A stretch of 64,000 nucleotides of DNA from Symbiodinium kawagutii (GCA_009767595.1 VSDK01016746.1:60793-124792), one strand, 5' to 3'. Counted from the first letter of the stretch, positions 1 to 10,313 are shown. Numbers and translations: made by a program. The notes: generated by a model from the letters alone, not told the origin.

Positions 1-22
1 CTTCCAGGACAACAAGCAGAAG
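1..22 (+). CDS. 3' end of a coding exon at the window edge (unrecognised gene, exon a)
   Basis: The first bases read FQDNKQK in frame (codons from position 2), followed directly by a GTGCGT splice donor. The next exon candidate starts 81 nt later in the same phase, after an AG acceptor. The gene extends beyond the left edge. The protein family is not recognised. Confidence 0.45.
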
Positions 23-103
23 GTGCGTCCGTTCGGGCCGCGAGGGATTTTTTGGTCATCCGACTGACTTGAAGACTTGGAGAAGTACGGTGTAAATACT
101 CAG

Positions 104-214
104 GCCAATATCAGGCCATATCAGGCCATCAGTTTTCCGATGCTTATGAGTTACGATCGTTTTGAGTCCCACTGGGTGTTGCTTGAAGCCGCCTTGAAGT
201 TGGGCTACAAGTAC
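104..214 (+). CDS. Coding exon b of the same unrecognised gene
   Basis: A 37-codon exon follows an acceptor ending ACTCAG and ends at a GTAGCT donor. It is phase 0 on both sides, so it joins exon a without a frame change. It reads ANIRPYQAISF, later SYDRFESHWVLLEAALKLG, with mostly G or C at third positions. The 81-nt intron (23-103) is short. Family unknown. Confidence 0.5.
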
Positions 215-378
215 GTAGCTACTTAGATCATCTCTCTCGAGAGATCTTATACCAGTGACTGTGAACTGCTGATAGGTGTGCTTGTCTCAAGTATTTTGGT
301 AAGTGGGCATATGCTGGCATCAACTGACACTGTGTAATTATCTATGTGTATCCTTTGGGGTATGAATTATCAAGATGA

Positions 379-500
379 TATCTTTCCCTGATTATGAGCT
401 ATACCTGGTTGATCCAGTTGGGGGGACATGGCACTTATGACTCTTTCCCTAATTATGAGCTATACCTGGTTGATCCAGTTGGGGGGACATGGCACTTATG
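379..500. repeat. Tandem duplication, about 61 bp x 2
   Basis: Two adjacent near-identical copies of a roughly 61-bp unit beginning near CTTTCCCTAATTATGAGC. Each contains TACCTGGTTGATCCAG, which resembles the 5' end of 18S rRNA for about 15 bases only, so no rRNA call is made. The block lies inside the inferred intron between 214 and 854. Confidence 0.85.
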
Positions 501-525
501 ACTTACAAGATCCATGGATCGAGCC

Positions 526-640
526 TCGAAGGGCTACCCCGCGTTCCAACAAGTCCATTCCCCCTGCCAGGCAGAGAAGAGAAAGCCCGGTCAGCCGAGC
601 CCCTAGGTGGATTGATGACAGGAATGACTTCACCCACTGA
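526..640 (+). other. Open coding-like stretch, frame uncertain
   Basis: GC-rich stretch open in two plus frames. One reads RSNKSIPPARQRRESPVSR and stops at 638-640. The other runs to 767 and ends hydrophobic. It could be an extra exon of the first gene or intronic. No family is recognised. Confidence 0.25.
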
Positions 641-853
641 ATGGTTAGCAATATGGCAAACAGTGGTATTAAGGATGCTGGTGATGGTGTTGCTTCATGA
701 TGGAACTGCAGGCAGTTCCAGCCAAGAGTCATCAAGAGTCATGGGTGTTGCGAACTTGATAGACTAAAGCTCAACGCTTAAGGAACCATCTCTTAACTTA
801 CTCGAAGTGGCAACCCAACAGGTGTTGTGACTAGTTTTTGCATGTTATAACAG

Positions 854-1030
854 GCAAACATGCTCAGTAGAGCCTACTTCTGGTGGCCCAGGCTCCAACT
901 GCACGTGCTGAACAGATATACCGAGAACATTTTGGCCAAGCTGTTCCTTGGCGTTGGGTCGTGGCGTGGCCTTATCTTCGGGCTCCGTCATGGATACTGG
1001 ATGTCATCAGTTATTCTTCCTGCGTTATGA
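854..1030 (+). CDS. Terminal exon of the first gene, hydrophobic C-terminus
   Basis: A good acceptor (TTATAACAG) precedes 58 codons that end at TGA 1028-1030. The phase (0) matches the exon ending at 214. The start reads ANMLSRAYFWWPRLQ and the end GLIFGLRHGYWMSSVILPAL, suggesting a membrane-associated or buried C-terminus. GC-rich third positions support coding. Function unknown; two other frames are partly open. Confidence 0.5.
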   Translation, partial: ANMLSRAYFWWPRLQLHVLNRYTENILAKLFLGVGSWRGLIFGLRHGYWMSSVILPAL

Positions 1031-1261
1031 TTTGATGTCATAAAGCTTAGTTTTATAGGCTTGACCTACCTTGTCCGTCTTGGGGACGTTAATAGTTTAA
1101 AAACAACGTGAAATGGAATCGTTGGGAATATAGTTGTAGGTAAGGTTCCATCATCCAAGTTTAGAAGAAGCAAGCCAAAGTACATGACAAAATAAAACCT
1201 ATCAAGGAAGACATATTCAAAGGAAGTTTCATAGAGAAACTCCGAGTTACGGATCCAAAAC
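1031..1261. other. No gene seen; downstream flank of first gene
   Basis: AT-rich sequence with no convincing exon. A 65-codon minus-strand ORF (1066-1263) has no splice or composition support. Confidence 0.5.
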
Positions 1262-1895
1262 ATACCTCACCTCACATACCTCACCTTACATACCTCACCT
1301 TACATACCTCACCTTACATACCTTACCTCACATATCTCACCTCACATAAACACACCTCACACAAACACACCTCGCATACCTCACCTCACATACCTTACCT
1401 CACATATCTTACCTCACATATCTCACCTCACATACCTCACCTCACATACCTCACCTCACATACCTCACCTTACATACCTTACCTCACATTATCATTACCT
1501 CACATTATCATTACCTCACATATCTCACCTCACATAATCATTACCTAACATAATCATTACCTAACATAATCATTACCTCACATAATCACTACCTCACATA
1601 ATCATTACCTCACGTAAATCATTACCTCACACAATCATTACCTCACATTATCATTACCTCACATTATCATTACCTCACATTATCATTAAATCACATTATC
1701 ATTAAATCACATAATAATCATTACTTCACATTATCATTACCTCACATTATCATTACCTGACATATCTCACCTCACATAATCATTACCTCACATAATCATT
1801 ACCTCACATAATCATTACCTCACATCATCATTGCCTCACGTAATCATTACCTCACACAATCATTACCTCACATCATCATTACCTCACATAATCAT
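1262..1895. repeat. CCTCACATA / ATTACCTCACATAATC satellite, block 1
   Basis: The array opens with 9-bp CCTCACATA repeats and grades into 15-16-bp ATTACCTCACATAATC units with many variants. A closely similar block recurs at 3152-3720. Confidence 0.95.
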
Positions 1896-3150
1896 TCGAT
1901 CGTGACTTTGTGTGGCAGGCGTGGCATTTGGCGCACATGGACTTGCTTTAGGATCGCTTTCCGCAGTGGCAGGGCTGTCTCAAGTGATCTTGCAGAAGTC
2001 TTGGATCATGACTTTGTGTGGCAGGCGTGGCATTTGGTGCACCTGGAGTCGCTCTGGGATCGCTTTCCGCACTGGCAGGGATGTTTCAAGTGATCTTTGG
2101 GAGGAGTTGTGCGCATAGATTTCGTGGCCTTGTGCGGAGATCGTACGTGTTGGATCGCCAAAACTGTAGCGCGGTGCGAATTTGAGAGATGGGAACGTCA
2201 CGAAACATTGTGAATCCTCGTGGAATCGTACTCCATGGGTCGCTGTTTTGTAGGTCGGTCCGGAAGTCATCCTTGCTTTATCCTCGCTTTATCCTCGGAG
2301 GTGTTCGTTCCGCACTGGCAGGGCTGTTTCAAGTGATCTTGGAGAAGTCTTGGATCATCACACTTTGTGTGGCAGGCGTGGCATTTGGCGCACATGGACT
2401 TTCTTTAGGATCGCTTTCCGCATTGGCAGGGCTGTTTCAAGTGATCTTGCAGAAGTCTTGGATCATGACTTTGTGTGGCAGGCGTGGCATTTGGTGCACC
2501 TGGAGTCGCTCTGGGATCGCTTTCCGCACTGGCAGGGATGTTTCAAGTGATCTTTGGGAGGAGTTGTGCGCATAGATTTGGACAAATCTTTTATCATCTC
2601 ACTTTGTGTGGCAGGCGTGGCATTTGGCGCACATGGACTTTCTTTAGGATCGCTTTCCGCATTGGCAGGGCTGTTTCAAGTGATCTTGCAGAAGTCTTGG
2701 ATCATGACTTTGTGTGGCAGGCGTGGCATTTGGTGCACCTGGAGTCGCTCTGGGATCGCTTTCCGCACTGGCAGGGATGTTTCAAGTGATCTTTGGGAGG
2801 AGTTGTGCGCATAGATTTCGTGGCCCTGTGCGGAGATCGTACGTGTTGGAGCGCTAAAACTGTAGCGCGGTGCGAATTTGAGAGATATGGGAACGTCACG
2901 AAACATGGTGAATTCTCGTGGAATCGTCCTCTATGGGTCGCTGTTTTGTAGGTCGGTCCGAAGGTCATCCTCGCTTTATCCTCGCTTTATCCTCGGAGGT
3001 GTTCGCATGGCAGGCGCAGCATTTCGTGCATCTTGACCTGCTCTAGGATCGCTTTTTCGTGGCCCTGTGCGGGGATCGTACTCGTTGGCGTTGCGCTGGG
3101 ATCGCTTTCCGCGCTGGCAGGGGTGTTTTAAGTGATCTTGGAGAAGGCCC
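1896..3150. repeat. Satellite of about 106-bp units with segmental duplications
   Basis: Units begin near ACTTTGTGTGGCAGGCGTGG and include GGATCGCTTTCCGCA and TTTCAAGTGATCTT. Copies start near 1903, 2010, 2361, 2467, 2600 and 2706. A roughly 239-bp segment is duplicated (2343-2575 and 2580-2815). A stretch beginning TTTCGTGGCC recurs about 700 bp downstream (near 2119 and 2816). ORFs of up to 128 codons cross the units but are repeat artefacts. Confidence 0.9.
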
Positions 3151-3151
3151 C

Positions 3152-3720
3152 TTACATACCTTACCTCACATATCTCACCTCACATAATCATTACCTAACA
3201 TAATCATTACCTAACATAATCATTACCTCACATAATCACTACCTCACATAATCATTACCTCACGTAAATCATTACCTCACACAATCATTACCTCACATTA
3301 TCATTACCTCACATTATCATTACCTCACATATCTCACCTCACATAATCATTACCTAACATAATCATTACCTAACATAATCATTACCTCACATAATCACTA
3401 CCTCACATAATCATTACCTCACGTAAATCATTACCTCACACAATCATTACCTCACATTATCATTACCTCACATTATCATTACCTCACATTATCATTACCT
3501 CACATTATCATTACCTCACATTATCATTAAATCACATTATCATTAAATCACATAATAATCATTACTTCACATTATCATTACCTCACATTATCATTACCTG
3601 ACATATCTCACCTCACATAATCATTACCTCACATAATCATTACCTCACATCATCATTGCCTCACGTAATCATTACCTCACACAATCATTACCTCACATCA
3701 TCATTACCTCACATAATCAT
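3152..3720. repeat. ATTACCTCACATAATC satellite, block 2
   Basis: Second copy of the CCTCACATA/ATTACCTCACATAATC array. Together with the following 106-bp units it repeats the region near 1470-2040, offset by about 1.8 kb, indicating a segmental duplication. Confidence 0.95.
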
Positions 3721-4115
3721 TCGATCGTGACTTTGTGTGGCAGGCGTGGCATTTGGCGCACATGGACTTGCTTTAGGATCGCTTTCCGCAGTGGCAGGGC
3801 TGTCTCAAGTGATCTTGCAGAAGTCTTGGATCATGACTTTGTGTGGCAGGCGGGGCATTTGGTGCGCATGAACTTGCTCTGGGATCGCTTTCCGCGCTGG
3901 CAGGGCTGTTTCAAGTGATCTGGGAGAAGTCTTGGATCATCACACTTTGCGTGGCAGGCGTGGCATTTGGCGCACATGGACTTGCTTTAGGATCGCTTTT
4001 CGCATTGGCAGGGCTGTTTCAAGTGATCTTGCAGAAGTCTTGGATCATGACTTTGTGTGGCAGGTGTGGCATTTGGTGCGCATGGAGTTGCTCTGGGATC
4101 GCTTTCCGCAGTGGG
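3721..4115. repeat. About 106-bp satellite units, block 2
   Basis: Four further units of the GACTTTGTGTGGCAGG satellite starting near 3729, 3836, 3944 and 4049, nearly identical to those at 1903-2820. Confidence 0.9.
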
Positions 4116-4119
4116 ATCT

Positions 4120-4312
4120 TGACTTTTGTAGTATTTTGTAGTACCTTGTAATACCTTGTAGTACCTTGTAGTACCTTGTAGTACCTTGTAGTACCTTGTA
4201 GTACCTTGTAGTACCATTAAAGTACCTTGTAGTACCGTGTGGTACCTTGTAGTACCTTTTTAGTACCGTGTAGTACCTTGTAGTACCTTGTAGTACCTTC
4301 TCGTGCGTTTTC
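4120..4312. repeat. 10-bp tandem repeat GTAGTACCTT
   Basis: About 18 head-to-tail copies of GTAGTACCTT, with a few GTAGTACCGT variants, beginning directly after the 106-bp satellite. Confidence 0.95.
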
Positions 4313-4316
4313 CTCT

Positions 4317-4545
4317 GGTACGTGTTGCTCTGGTAGGTTTTGTCTTGGTACGTTAGTCTTGGTACGTTGTGTCTTGGTACGTTGTTCTCTGGTACGTTGT
4401 GTCTTGGTACGTTGTGTCTTGGTACGTTGTGTCTTGGTACGTTGTGTCTTGGTACGTTGTTCTCTGGTACGTTGACTCTTGGTACGTTGTCTCTTGGTAC
4501 GTTTTGCTCTGGTACGTTTTGCTCTGGTACGTTTTGTGGTGGGCT
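4317..4545. repeat. 15-bp tandem repeat TTGGTACGTTGTGTC
   Basis: About 15 copies of a 15-bp unit (TTGGTACGTTGTGTC and CTCTGGTACGTTGTT variants). The unit length is a multiple of three, so several frames on both strands are open without implying a gene. Confidence 0.95.
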
Positions 4546-5234
4546 CAGAGAAGAGCGCAAAAACATTTGCGCCAGCAAACCAAGACGACAACACGCAGCC
4601 CGGGCAAAGCTGCGAGCAAACAACGTCCTCACACTCCTATAGGCAAAACATTCCCCCCAAACATCCTATAGGCCCACGCTCCCTTACTATCGGCAACTTC
4701 CGCCCCCGCCTCGCGCGGGCACTACTGGTATGACAAGGAATACAAGAACATCTAAAAGGAGCGATTTCAAACTAGAACTTTACTATGATTGAATTATTTG
4801 TCATTTTAGAATGTTTCCTCTTGACATCGTCAAGGACCTTAGGTTATAATTTGTTTTTTTGTCTTAGTTTTCCTTAACTTTATGTTGTTGGATTGTTCGC
4901 TTTTTTGAATTATCGTGATGTCATTAAGAAACTTGACTCGGTTTGTTTGGTTGCTCACTGACCGATATAACAATGTTTGATACCTACGACAGACAACTGT
5001 ATCATTCAAGTCGTACCTTATGTCATGTCTACCTTCCCGTGACTTTTGTGATGGGTGATGAATGGCTCGTGCCGAGGGCAATGACTCATGTTGATGGTGA
5101 TTATGGTGAATGATTATGGCTAATTTATATCTATATACAGATGAGTATGGCCAATGATTTGGCGAATGAGCATGGTGAATGCCGGTTCACACTGATCATT
5201 TCGACCGTGCTGGTTATTGCTTAGCGGTGACAAG
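4546..5234. other. No confident gene; flank of satellite block
   Basis: Contains two copies of CCTATAGG near 4638 and 4667 and a GC-rich patch near 4700. The rest is AT-rich with no supported exon. Confidence 0.4.
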
Positions 5235-5347
5235 TTGTGAGCGAGTCCACGCGTCGGGTTGCGCCACGGGTCAAGCATGGCTGGGAACTGGTCCAGCTGT
5301 TGATCATGACCCATTCCAATGGATCTCATCCCAGGAAAATCTGGCTG
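5235..5347 (+). CDS. Coding exon abutting a family A element
   Basis: Open from an AAG acceptor to CTG|GTGGTTTC, the left terminus of a family A element. It reads VSESTRRVAPRVKHGWELVQ, then LLIMTHSNGSHPRK, with GC-rich third positions and phase 0 at the donor. Coding character stops at the element boundary. Function unknown. Confidence 0.4.
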
Positions 5348-5413
5348 GTGGTTTCAAACTAACATGTTTTATTTTCCCTAGTATTTATTAAGCAATGGTT
5401 GGTTGACTAATAT
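5345..5413. mobile_element. Family A element, 3'-truncated
   Basis: Starts CTGGTGGTTTC, then ACATGTTTTATTTTCCCTAG and AATGGTTGGTTGACTAATAT, where it breaks off before the right terminus. Confidence 0.75.
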
Positions 5414-5666
5414 CATTGAACTTGCACATGAATTCTGGGTATCAGGTTTTCGTTTTGACGGTGTACCACAAACTGTGGCTGCATACACCACACTCATTCG
5501 TAAATTTATCAATCAAAATCTCAAACTTCAGCCTGATACACCACCCATGCCGGGTACTATAAAGACTACTTGCAAATCTGAGGGGAAAACCCTTCCGGCT
5601 GGCTTTATTCATGGTGCATCCGCTTTCATCACTGACCACTTTTTCGCGGTCGAACGCACCAATTGA
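5403..5666 (+). CDS. 87-codon ORF with GFRFDG motif, unlike neighbours in codon use
   Basis: An uninterrupted ORF begins inside family A sequence and runs to TGA 5664-5666. Unlike the GC3-rich exons nearby it uses many A/T-ending codons. It contains FWVSGFRFDGV, resembling region II of GH13 enzymes (GFRFD, as in glucan branching enzymes), but no other GH13 motif is visible. It could be a remnant exon, a transferred fragment or chance. No acceptor is obvious. Confidence 0.3.
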   Translation: MTNIIELAHEFWVSGFRFDGVPQTVAAYTTLIRKFINQNLKLQPDTPPMPGTIKTTCKSEGKTLPAGFIHGASAFITDHFFAVERTN

Positions 5667-5759
5667 AGCTGTGGGAGGAAGCCTTCATGTAGTTGTTTAA
5701 TTTTGCTTCGATTCGTCGATTTTGGGTCCGGAGTAATTTGGTGCACGGTTCTCTAAATG

Positions 5760-5830
5760 AGACCGGTTAACGTCTTCGCCATTCCACAGAAAGTGGGTGG
5801 CGAGTTGCAGGCACGGCTGCAGCAGGGAGC
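5760..5830 (+). CDS. Short exon candidate before a family A remnant
   Basis: Reads MRPVNVFAIPQKVGGELQAR with good third-position bias and then runs into a truncated family A element at 5832. No start or donor can be fixed. Function unknown. Confidence 0.3.
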
Positions 5831-5831
5831 A

Positions 5832-5879
5832 ATAAATGGTTGACTAATATTTTTCATTGGGGTTGAAACCACCAATCAG
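5832..5879. mobile_element. Family A element, right half only
   Basis: ATAAATGGTTGACTAATATT followed by the right terminus GGTTGAAACCACCAATCAG. The following bases are open for 26 codons (KLSSGVQLKYF...), so the CAG could act as an acceptor. Confidence 0.7.
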
Positions 5880-6244
5880 AAATTATCCAGCGGTGTCCAA
5901 TTGAAATATTTCCATCCATCTGAACGATCGGTCAAAAGCTACAAGTCGAAATTAGCATGAGCCATGGAGCGTAGTTTCACGACCTGTTGTGGGTATGGTT
6001 GTAGTATTGAAAAACAACACCTCTCAGAATAACTCCGATTAAAAATTATGGCCTTCTTTGATCATCAACGGTGATAGACATCAAGTGCTCGCTTGCATTT
6101 GCATGGCCCCTGAGCAAATCTCGGGAACATTTGAATCTCGAAAATATTGTCACCATATTCAGCCAGAGATAGGGGTCAATCAATTTGGTTTTTCGGTCAA
6201 TCAATTTGGTGGTTGGTCGAAAACCAGCAGGTCACCCAACCCAG

Positions 6245-6390
6245 AAATCAGAGGTCAACACGGCTGGGAACATAGCAGGTGACCCTGATGTGTCCAGGTT
6301 CGATGTCATGGGGGCTTTGATGGCGCGGGGCCCTGTGGGAACAGCATACCAGGATCGATCGGTGAAGGATGGTGAATATATGAGTGGCTG
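6245..6390 (+). CDS. Coding exon ending at the family A left terminus
   Basis: The acceptor CACCCAACCCAG precedes 48 codons plus two bases, ending GGCTG|GTGGTTTG inside the left terminus of a family A element. It reads NTAGNIAGDPDVSRFDVMG, then ALMARGPVGTAYQDRSVKDG. Third-position bias is strong up to the boundary. Phase 2 does not continue sensibly after the element's own right end, so the real acceptor may lie further on. Function unknown. Confidence 0.45.
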
Positions 6391-6501
6391 GTGGTTTGAT
6401 TGACATGTTTCATTTTCCCAAGTAATTATGAACAAACATCAAATGATATCAAATGATTGGTTGACTCATATTTTTCACAGGGGGTTGAAACCACCAACCA
6501 G
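6388..6501. mobile_element. Family A element, full length
   Basis: 114-bp copy from CTGGTGGTTTGATTGACATG to AAACCACCAACCAG, with inverted termini and GATTGGTTGACTCATATTTT internally. Confidence 0.85.
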
Positions 6502-7529
6502 ATGATGATTAGTGATGGTCAATTAATGATGGTTCATAAGCGATCAATGATATCAATGATATCAAGGACGGACCAGGATGGTTGATGATGGTGATGGTGA
6601 TGGTGACTATGGTGACAATAGTGCTTTGAAATGGCGGTTGATGAATAATGTTTATACCAACTTATAGTGGGAACGTGGTGACAGGATGAATACCAAGATG
6701 ATCACCATCGTTCATGGTGAATCCATTTTGGCCAGGCATTTTTTTGGGGGGAGGGGCAATCGGCAGCTATTTATGTTGCACTGGTGGTGGGTGTTAATAT
6801 GGATCATATGGATCCCCCATTGATTTGTATCAATTATTCTCATCGTCACAAGGGCAGCAACTTTATTAAGCCCTTGTCACAATCGTTGGTGATTAATTAA
6901 CTTATGTAATTACTACAAAGATCACAGGTATTGAACGGTTATTGATGGTTGAATTGTTCATCATCAAACAGGACGATGACTGTCATCACCTTCGATCATT
7001 ATTGTTGATCAGTATCAATCACTGGCATTAAAGAATATTGATGATAATGATAACGATCGCCAAAAGTGAATCACAAGAACCACTAGAAGTTGCAGTACTA
7101 ATTAGCATCGTCAATGAGAACTGTGATTGATAATCGTATCAGGGGTTCTCAAAATGTCAAATATGTGACCTCCCAAGTTATCCAATCTGAACCACTTGTA
7201 GTGATAAACTTGAGGGTTCCAACCACCATTTTGCTTAATCATTGTGGATGATTTTGAATCACGAACTTGTTCTTGGAGTCAGTTGTTCACTCAGTACCTT
7301 GATGAACTTCAATGTTTCAAGGTGAATTATGGTGGATCATACCCAACAAGAATCGTAGCTTCTGATGTTTCATGGAGATCCAGCTGTTCGTAGCCAACTC
7401 TATTTTGCATAACTTGTCGCTGAGGGAATAATAATCACCAACAATTTCAGCGAACTGGATTGTTATGCATTGCCTTGTTCGAAGATTTTACAGTGTACAT
7501 GATGTTAATGATGGCTTACTGGAAGATAT
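6502..7529. other. Gene-poor AT-rich stretch
   Basis: Rich in ATGATGG/TCAATCA-type simple sequence. A TTTTTTTGGGGGG run lies near 6740. No supported exon on either strand. Confidence 0.5.
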
Positions 7530-7715
7530 ATGTGCTTCCAAGCTCTTTATGGTGAATCACCAGATATTGCTCGCTGGCAAGAGGAGGCTGTTTTTTCATA
7601 TAGATCCCCCAGCAGTATCTCAGGGGCAGTATCAGTGATGATCTACACCCATCTTCGAAGTGTCAAGCGGCTGGTTTTCGAAGCATCAGTTGACCATTCA
7701 TTAGCCATTCATTGA
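7530..7715 (+). other. Open stretch, possible exon
   Basis: A 61-codon plus-strand ORF including GESPDIARWQEEAVFSYRS and MIYTHLRSVKRLVFEASV. Composition is intermediate and splice sites are unclear. Function unknown. Confidence 0.25.
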
Positions 7716-7843
7716 CCATAAATCACCATGACCATGAATCAATCAACGGACCAAAAAGTAGCAAAACTACTTGACCATAAATTGATCATCAAGTACTAGT
7801 ACCATAAATTGACTCGAAATTCAATACTTTGAATTGACCATAG

Positions 7844-7969
7844 ATGGCTGTGGGTCAAATCCCCGTACCCCTGGTACCCCCATCAGTAGCCATAGTTTTC
7901 CCTATGTGTTTGTTAATGTTTGTTATTATCCCTACAAAATTGGTTGTTTAACTGCTTGACCCATAGCCA
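7844..7969. mobile_element. Family C element
   Basis: 126-bp copy from ATGGCTGTGGGTCAAATCCC through GTACCCCTGGTACCCCCATC to TTGACCCATAGCC. The inverted ends pair GGCTNTGGGTCAA with TTGACCCATAGCC. Confidence 0.85.
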
Positions 7970-7979
7970 GATTCCCATT

Positions 7980-8078
7980 ATAGACTACCATTATTTGACC
8001 ATAAATTACCATAAATTGACCATAAATTACCATAAATTGACCATAAATTGACCATAGATTACCATTAATTGACTGTTA
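7980..8078. repeat. (TTGACCATAAA)n-type tandem repeat
   Basis: Imperfect tandem copies of TTGACCATAAATTACCATAA next to the family C element; related CCATAAATTGACC motifs start near 7715. Confidence 0.8.
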
Positions 8079-8249
8079 TGAAGCTTATCATTCCCAGGCA
8101 GTCCCCGTTGTACCTTGGCCAATTTGACAGGGCTCCCCCCAGCTCCCAGGAGCTTCCTGACACGGGGAGTTTGGTTCTGGACGGGATGGCAACAGCGGTG
8201 ATGAGGAACCACCAATCAAGTCATTGTGGTAACCAGGACACTGTAGATT

Positions 8250-8906
8250 GATGATATCAATATAATCAACCTAGATCTACCTGGTATCAACCTATATTAG
8301 ATTGATGATTTACGGTAATCTATATTGACAATAACATTAATAGATGATATAATACCGTTGGCATATTTATAACAGATGATAGAATGATTGTGGTATACCA
8401 ATATACCAATGGTAGAATATAAATCGGTATTTTAACAAAGTAACTACACTAGCTGATGGATCAATATAGTCAATCATACTGGTTGATTAATTAACAACCA
8501 ACAACCATTGATTGATTAATATACAGTCAAGTAATGCTAATAGATCAATGGTTGTTGAAGAAGTAACTATACTAGCTAGTCAATCAGTGGTTTAAACCTA
8601 CTAAGTAGTACTATTCAGTTGGCTAAGAAAGTAAGCTAATGTTTGTCAATCTGAACTAATTAGGACAATAGTTGCCAAGTACTGAGCAGGATACTGACTT
8701 AATGATGGTCATTTGTTATCAAAGTTTGGCTATGGTTGTTTTTGCTAGTACCCATTCTTCAAGGCCACTAGCAACATCAAAAGCTCATGGTTGGTAGGTG
8801 GGAGCCTCTTCCAAATGACCAGATCTCGACATGGTTGGGCCAGGAACGGATTTCATATCAGGGACAAGGTGGACAAGATAATGGACTGCTTTCTCAGCCA
8901 TGAGGG
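8250..8906. other. AT-rich stretch without a gene
   Basis: Many TGATTGATTAATATA- and ACCAATATACC-type short repeats. No supported exon. Confidence 0.5.
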
Positions 8907-9062
8907 TACACATTCCCACCCCGTGCCCAAGTTGTTTGTGTGCTTGGGGCCTTGTCGCATATCCCTGTAGCATTTGAACCGTTGCACCCGGATGACCTGG
9001 CAACCAGCATGATAAAGACATTCGTGATTGACACTTTCGGTGATTTGTTGGATGTCGCTTAA
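8907..9062 (+). CDS. Terminal exon candidate, mostly hydrophobic
   Basis: After a CCATGAG acceptor the frame reads YTFPPRAQVVCVLGALSHIP, then LHPDDLATSMIKTFVIDTFG, stopping at TAA 9060-9062. The minus strand is open here too, but the plus reading has the better acceptor and composition. Function unknown. Confidence 0.35.
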   Translation, partial: YTFPPRAQVVCVLGALSHIPVAFEPLHPDDLATSMIKTFVIDTFGDLLDVA

Positions 9063-9187
9063 AAAAAACCTACCTCGAAAATGAACATTTCTGTGACGAT
9101 TGGTGAACAACTAAAGTTGGCCGACCCAGATCAATCCTTAGTGTGCTAGGAGATATTCAACCCAATAGATTAGAAGGATTTTACTGT

Positions 9188-9273
9188 ATGGTTTAAGGCA
9201 TGATTTATTTTCCCGTACATTTTGTATGGTTGGTTCATCAATGTTCTTCAGAAGGGTTGAAACCAGCAACCAG
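9188..9273. mobile_element. Family A element, diverged
   Basis: TGGTTTAAGGCATGATTTAT at the left and AGGGTTGAAACCAGCAACCAG-type right end (ending CAACCAG). Confidence 0.6.
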
Positions 9274-9439
9274 GTAACCATCTACCACCCTAGGCCCCTT
9301 ACAGAAACATGATATGGTTGTGGGCCAATATTGGCCACCCATCAAACGGGAAACATTTCAACAGCTCCACCAGTGACACATGTTCATTTGGGGTACAGCG
9401 GCCCTTATGGGCCTGTGACTCACAACCTTCATTTTTTCG

Positions 9440-9728
9440 GGGGAACAGTTCAGGGTCGGAGGCACCCACACCAAAGAATCAGTCCCATCACGACCATCAA
9501 CGACCATGGAGGACATCATCGAGGGCCACGACTACCATGGCGTGCTCATGAATTACATGTGCGGCATTTTGGAGGAGCTGCAGAGCAGAGCGCCCGAAAC
9601 GCAGGGCGGTGCGCCAGGGCTGATGGGTCTGATGGCTACAAGTGGCTCTGATGGCTTTGTTAGCAAGGGCAGCTCACTGGGCTGGGTCCATACCACGGGT
9701 TCTGATCAGAGTATACTTGTTTTTTAGC
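9440..9728 (+). CDS. Exon candidate with acidic MEDIIEG segment
   Basis: The frame is open from about 9420; ATG 9506 opens a 73-codon segment starting MEDIIEGHDYHGVLMNYMCG and continuing ILEELQSRAPETQGGAPG. Third positions are strongly GC-rich from ATG to about 9700. The preceding 100 bases look coding in a different frame (HVHLGYSGPYGPV), so an intron or frameshift may lie near 9450-9500. Function unknown. Confidence 0.4.
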
Positions 9729-9806
9729 TCGTAATGACGTCATGGGTGCCATAGTGTACACTCAAAAACTGCTGGGGGTTCGTTGGAAAAAAACACGTAA
9801 GCTGAG

Positions 9807-10019
9807 ATGCCGAAAATCCCCATGACATCCCATGAGTGTAGTGACAACAGACATAGCTGGCTATTACCCTCTGGTGTGCGAGCTAAAATTGATATCGTTA
9901 AGCATGATTCACATCGTATTTGGATGCATCCCCATATGAAGAGTAGTCGTTCAAGCAACTTTTTGCACCATAGGATTTATTGGCCAAGACTATTCTCCAG
10001 CAATAAAGATGCTTCGTAG
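9807..10019 (+). other. Open stretch, uncertain
   Basis: A 70-codon plus ORF (MPKIPMTSHECSDNRHSWLL...) overlaps a 72-codon minus ORF. Neither has clear splice or composition support. Confidence 0.15.
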
Positions 10020-10199
10020 CCGATGAAACAAGGTAGCGCCTCAAATACTGTAGATGATATCTTGACTGATGGGATGTCCATGAGGGGTGTTTGCGCTATT
10101 GGAATTTGACCACTCCAATATTACAGATTTCATTTCTGATCACTATCCAATAGTGATATTTGCAATAGCACTATTTGTATATTTTACTACTGGAATAAG

Positions 10200-10313
10200 A
10201 AATGTGTGATGATGTTTGATGCCTCCCGCCTTCCAAACCTCGCAATGCCACGAGTTTTGTTGTTCACCGGATTGCTGGATGAGCTACAGTACCGAAGCTG
10301 GGCTGTGGTACAG
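10200..10313 (+). CDS. 38-codon coding exon with both splice sites
   Basis: Acceptor GGAATAAG and donor CAG|GTATCA bracket 38 codons in phase 0. It reads MMFDASRLPNLAMPRVLLF, then TGLLDELQYRSWAVVQ. Composition fits coding. Function unknown. Confidence 0.45.

Noticed and set aside
398-475. TACCTGGTTGATCC resembling the 5' end of 18S rRNA
   Set aside because: Only about 15 bases match and the following rRNA sequence is absent; it is part of a 61-bp tandem duplication.
1262-3720. Regularly spaced short repeats that superficially resemble a CRISPR array
   Set aside because: Units are contiguous and variable without unique spacers, and no cas genes are present; the genome is eukaryotic.
1902-4671. 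Many 60-195-codon ORFs across the 106-bp, 10-bp and 15-bp satellites
   Set aside because: They are made of repeated peptide units dictated by unit length, occur in several frames and both strands, and have no unique sequence or splice context.
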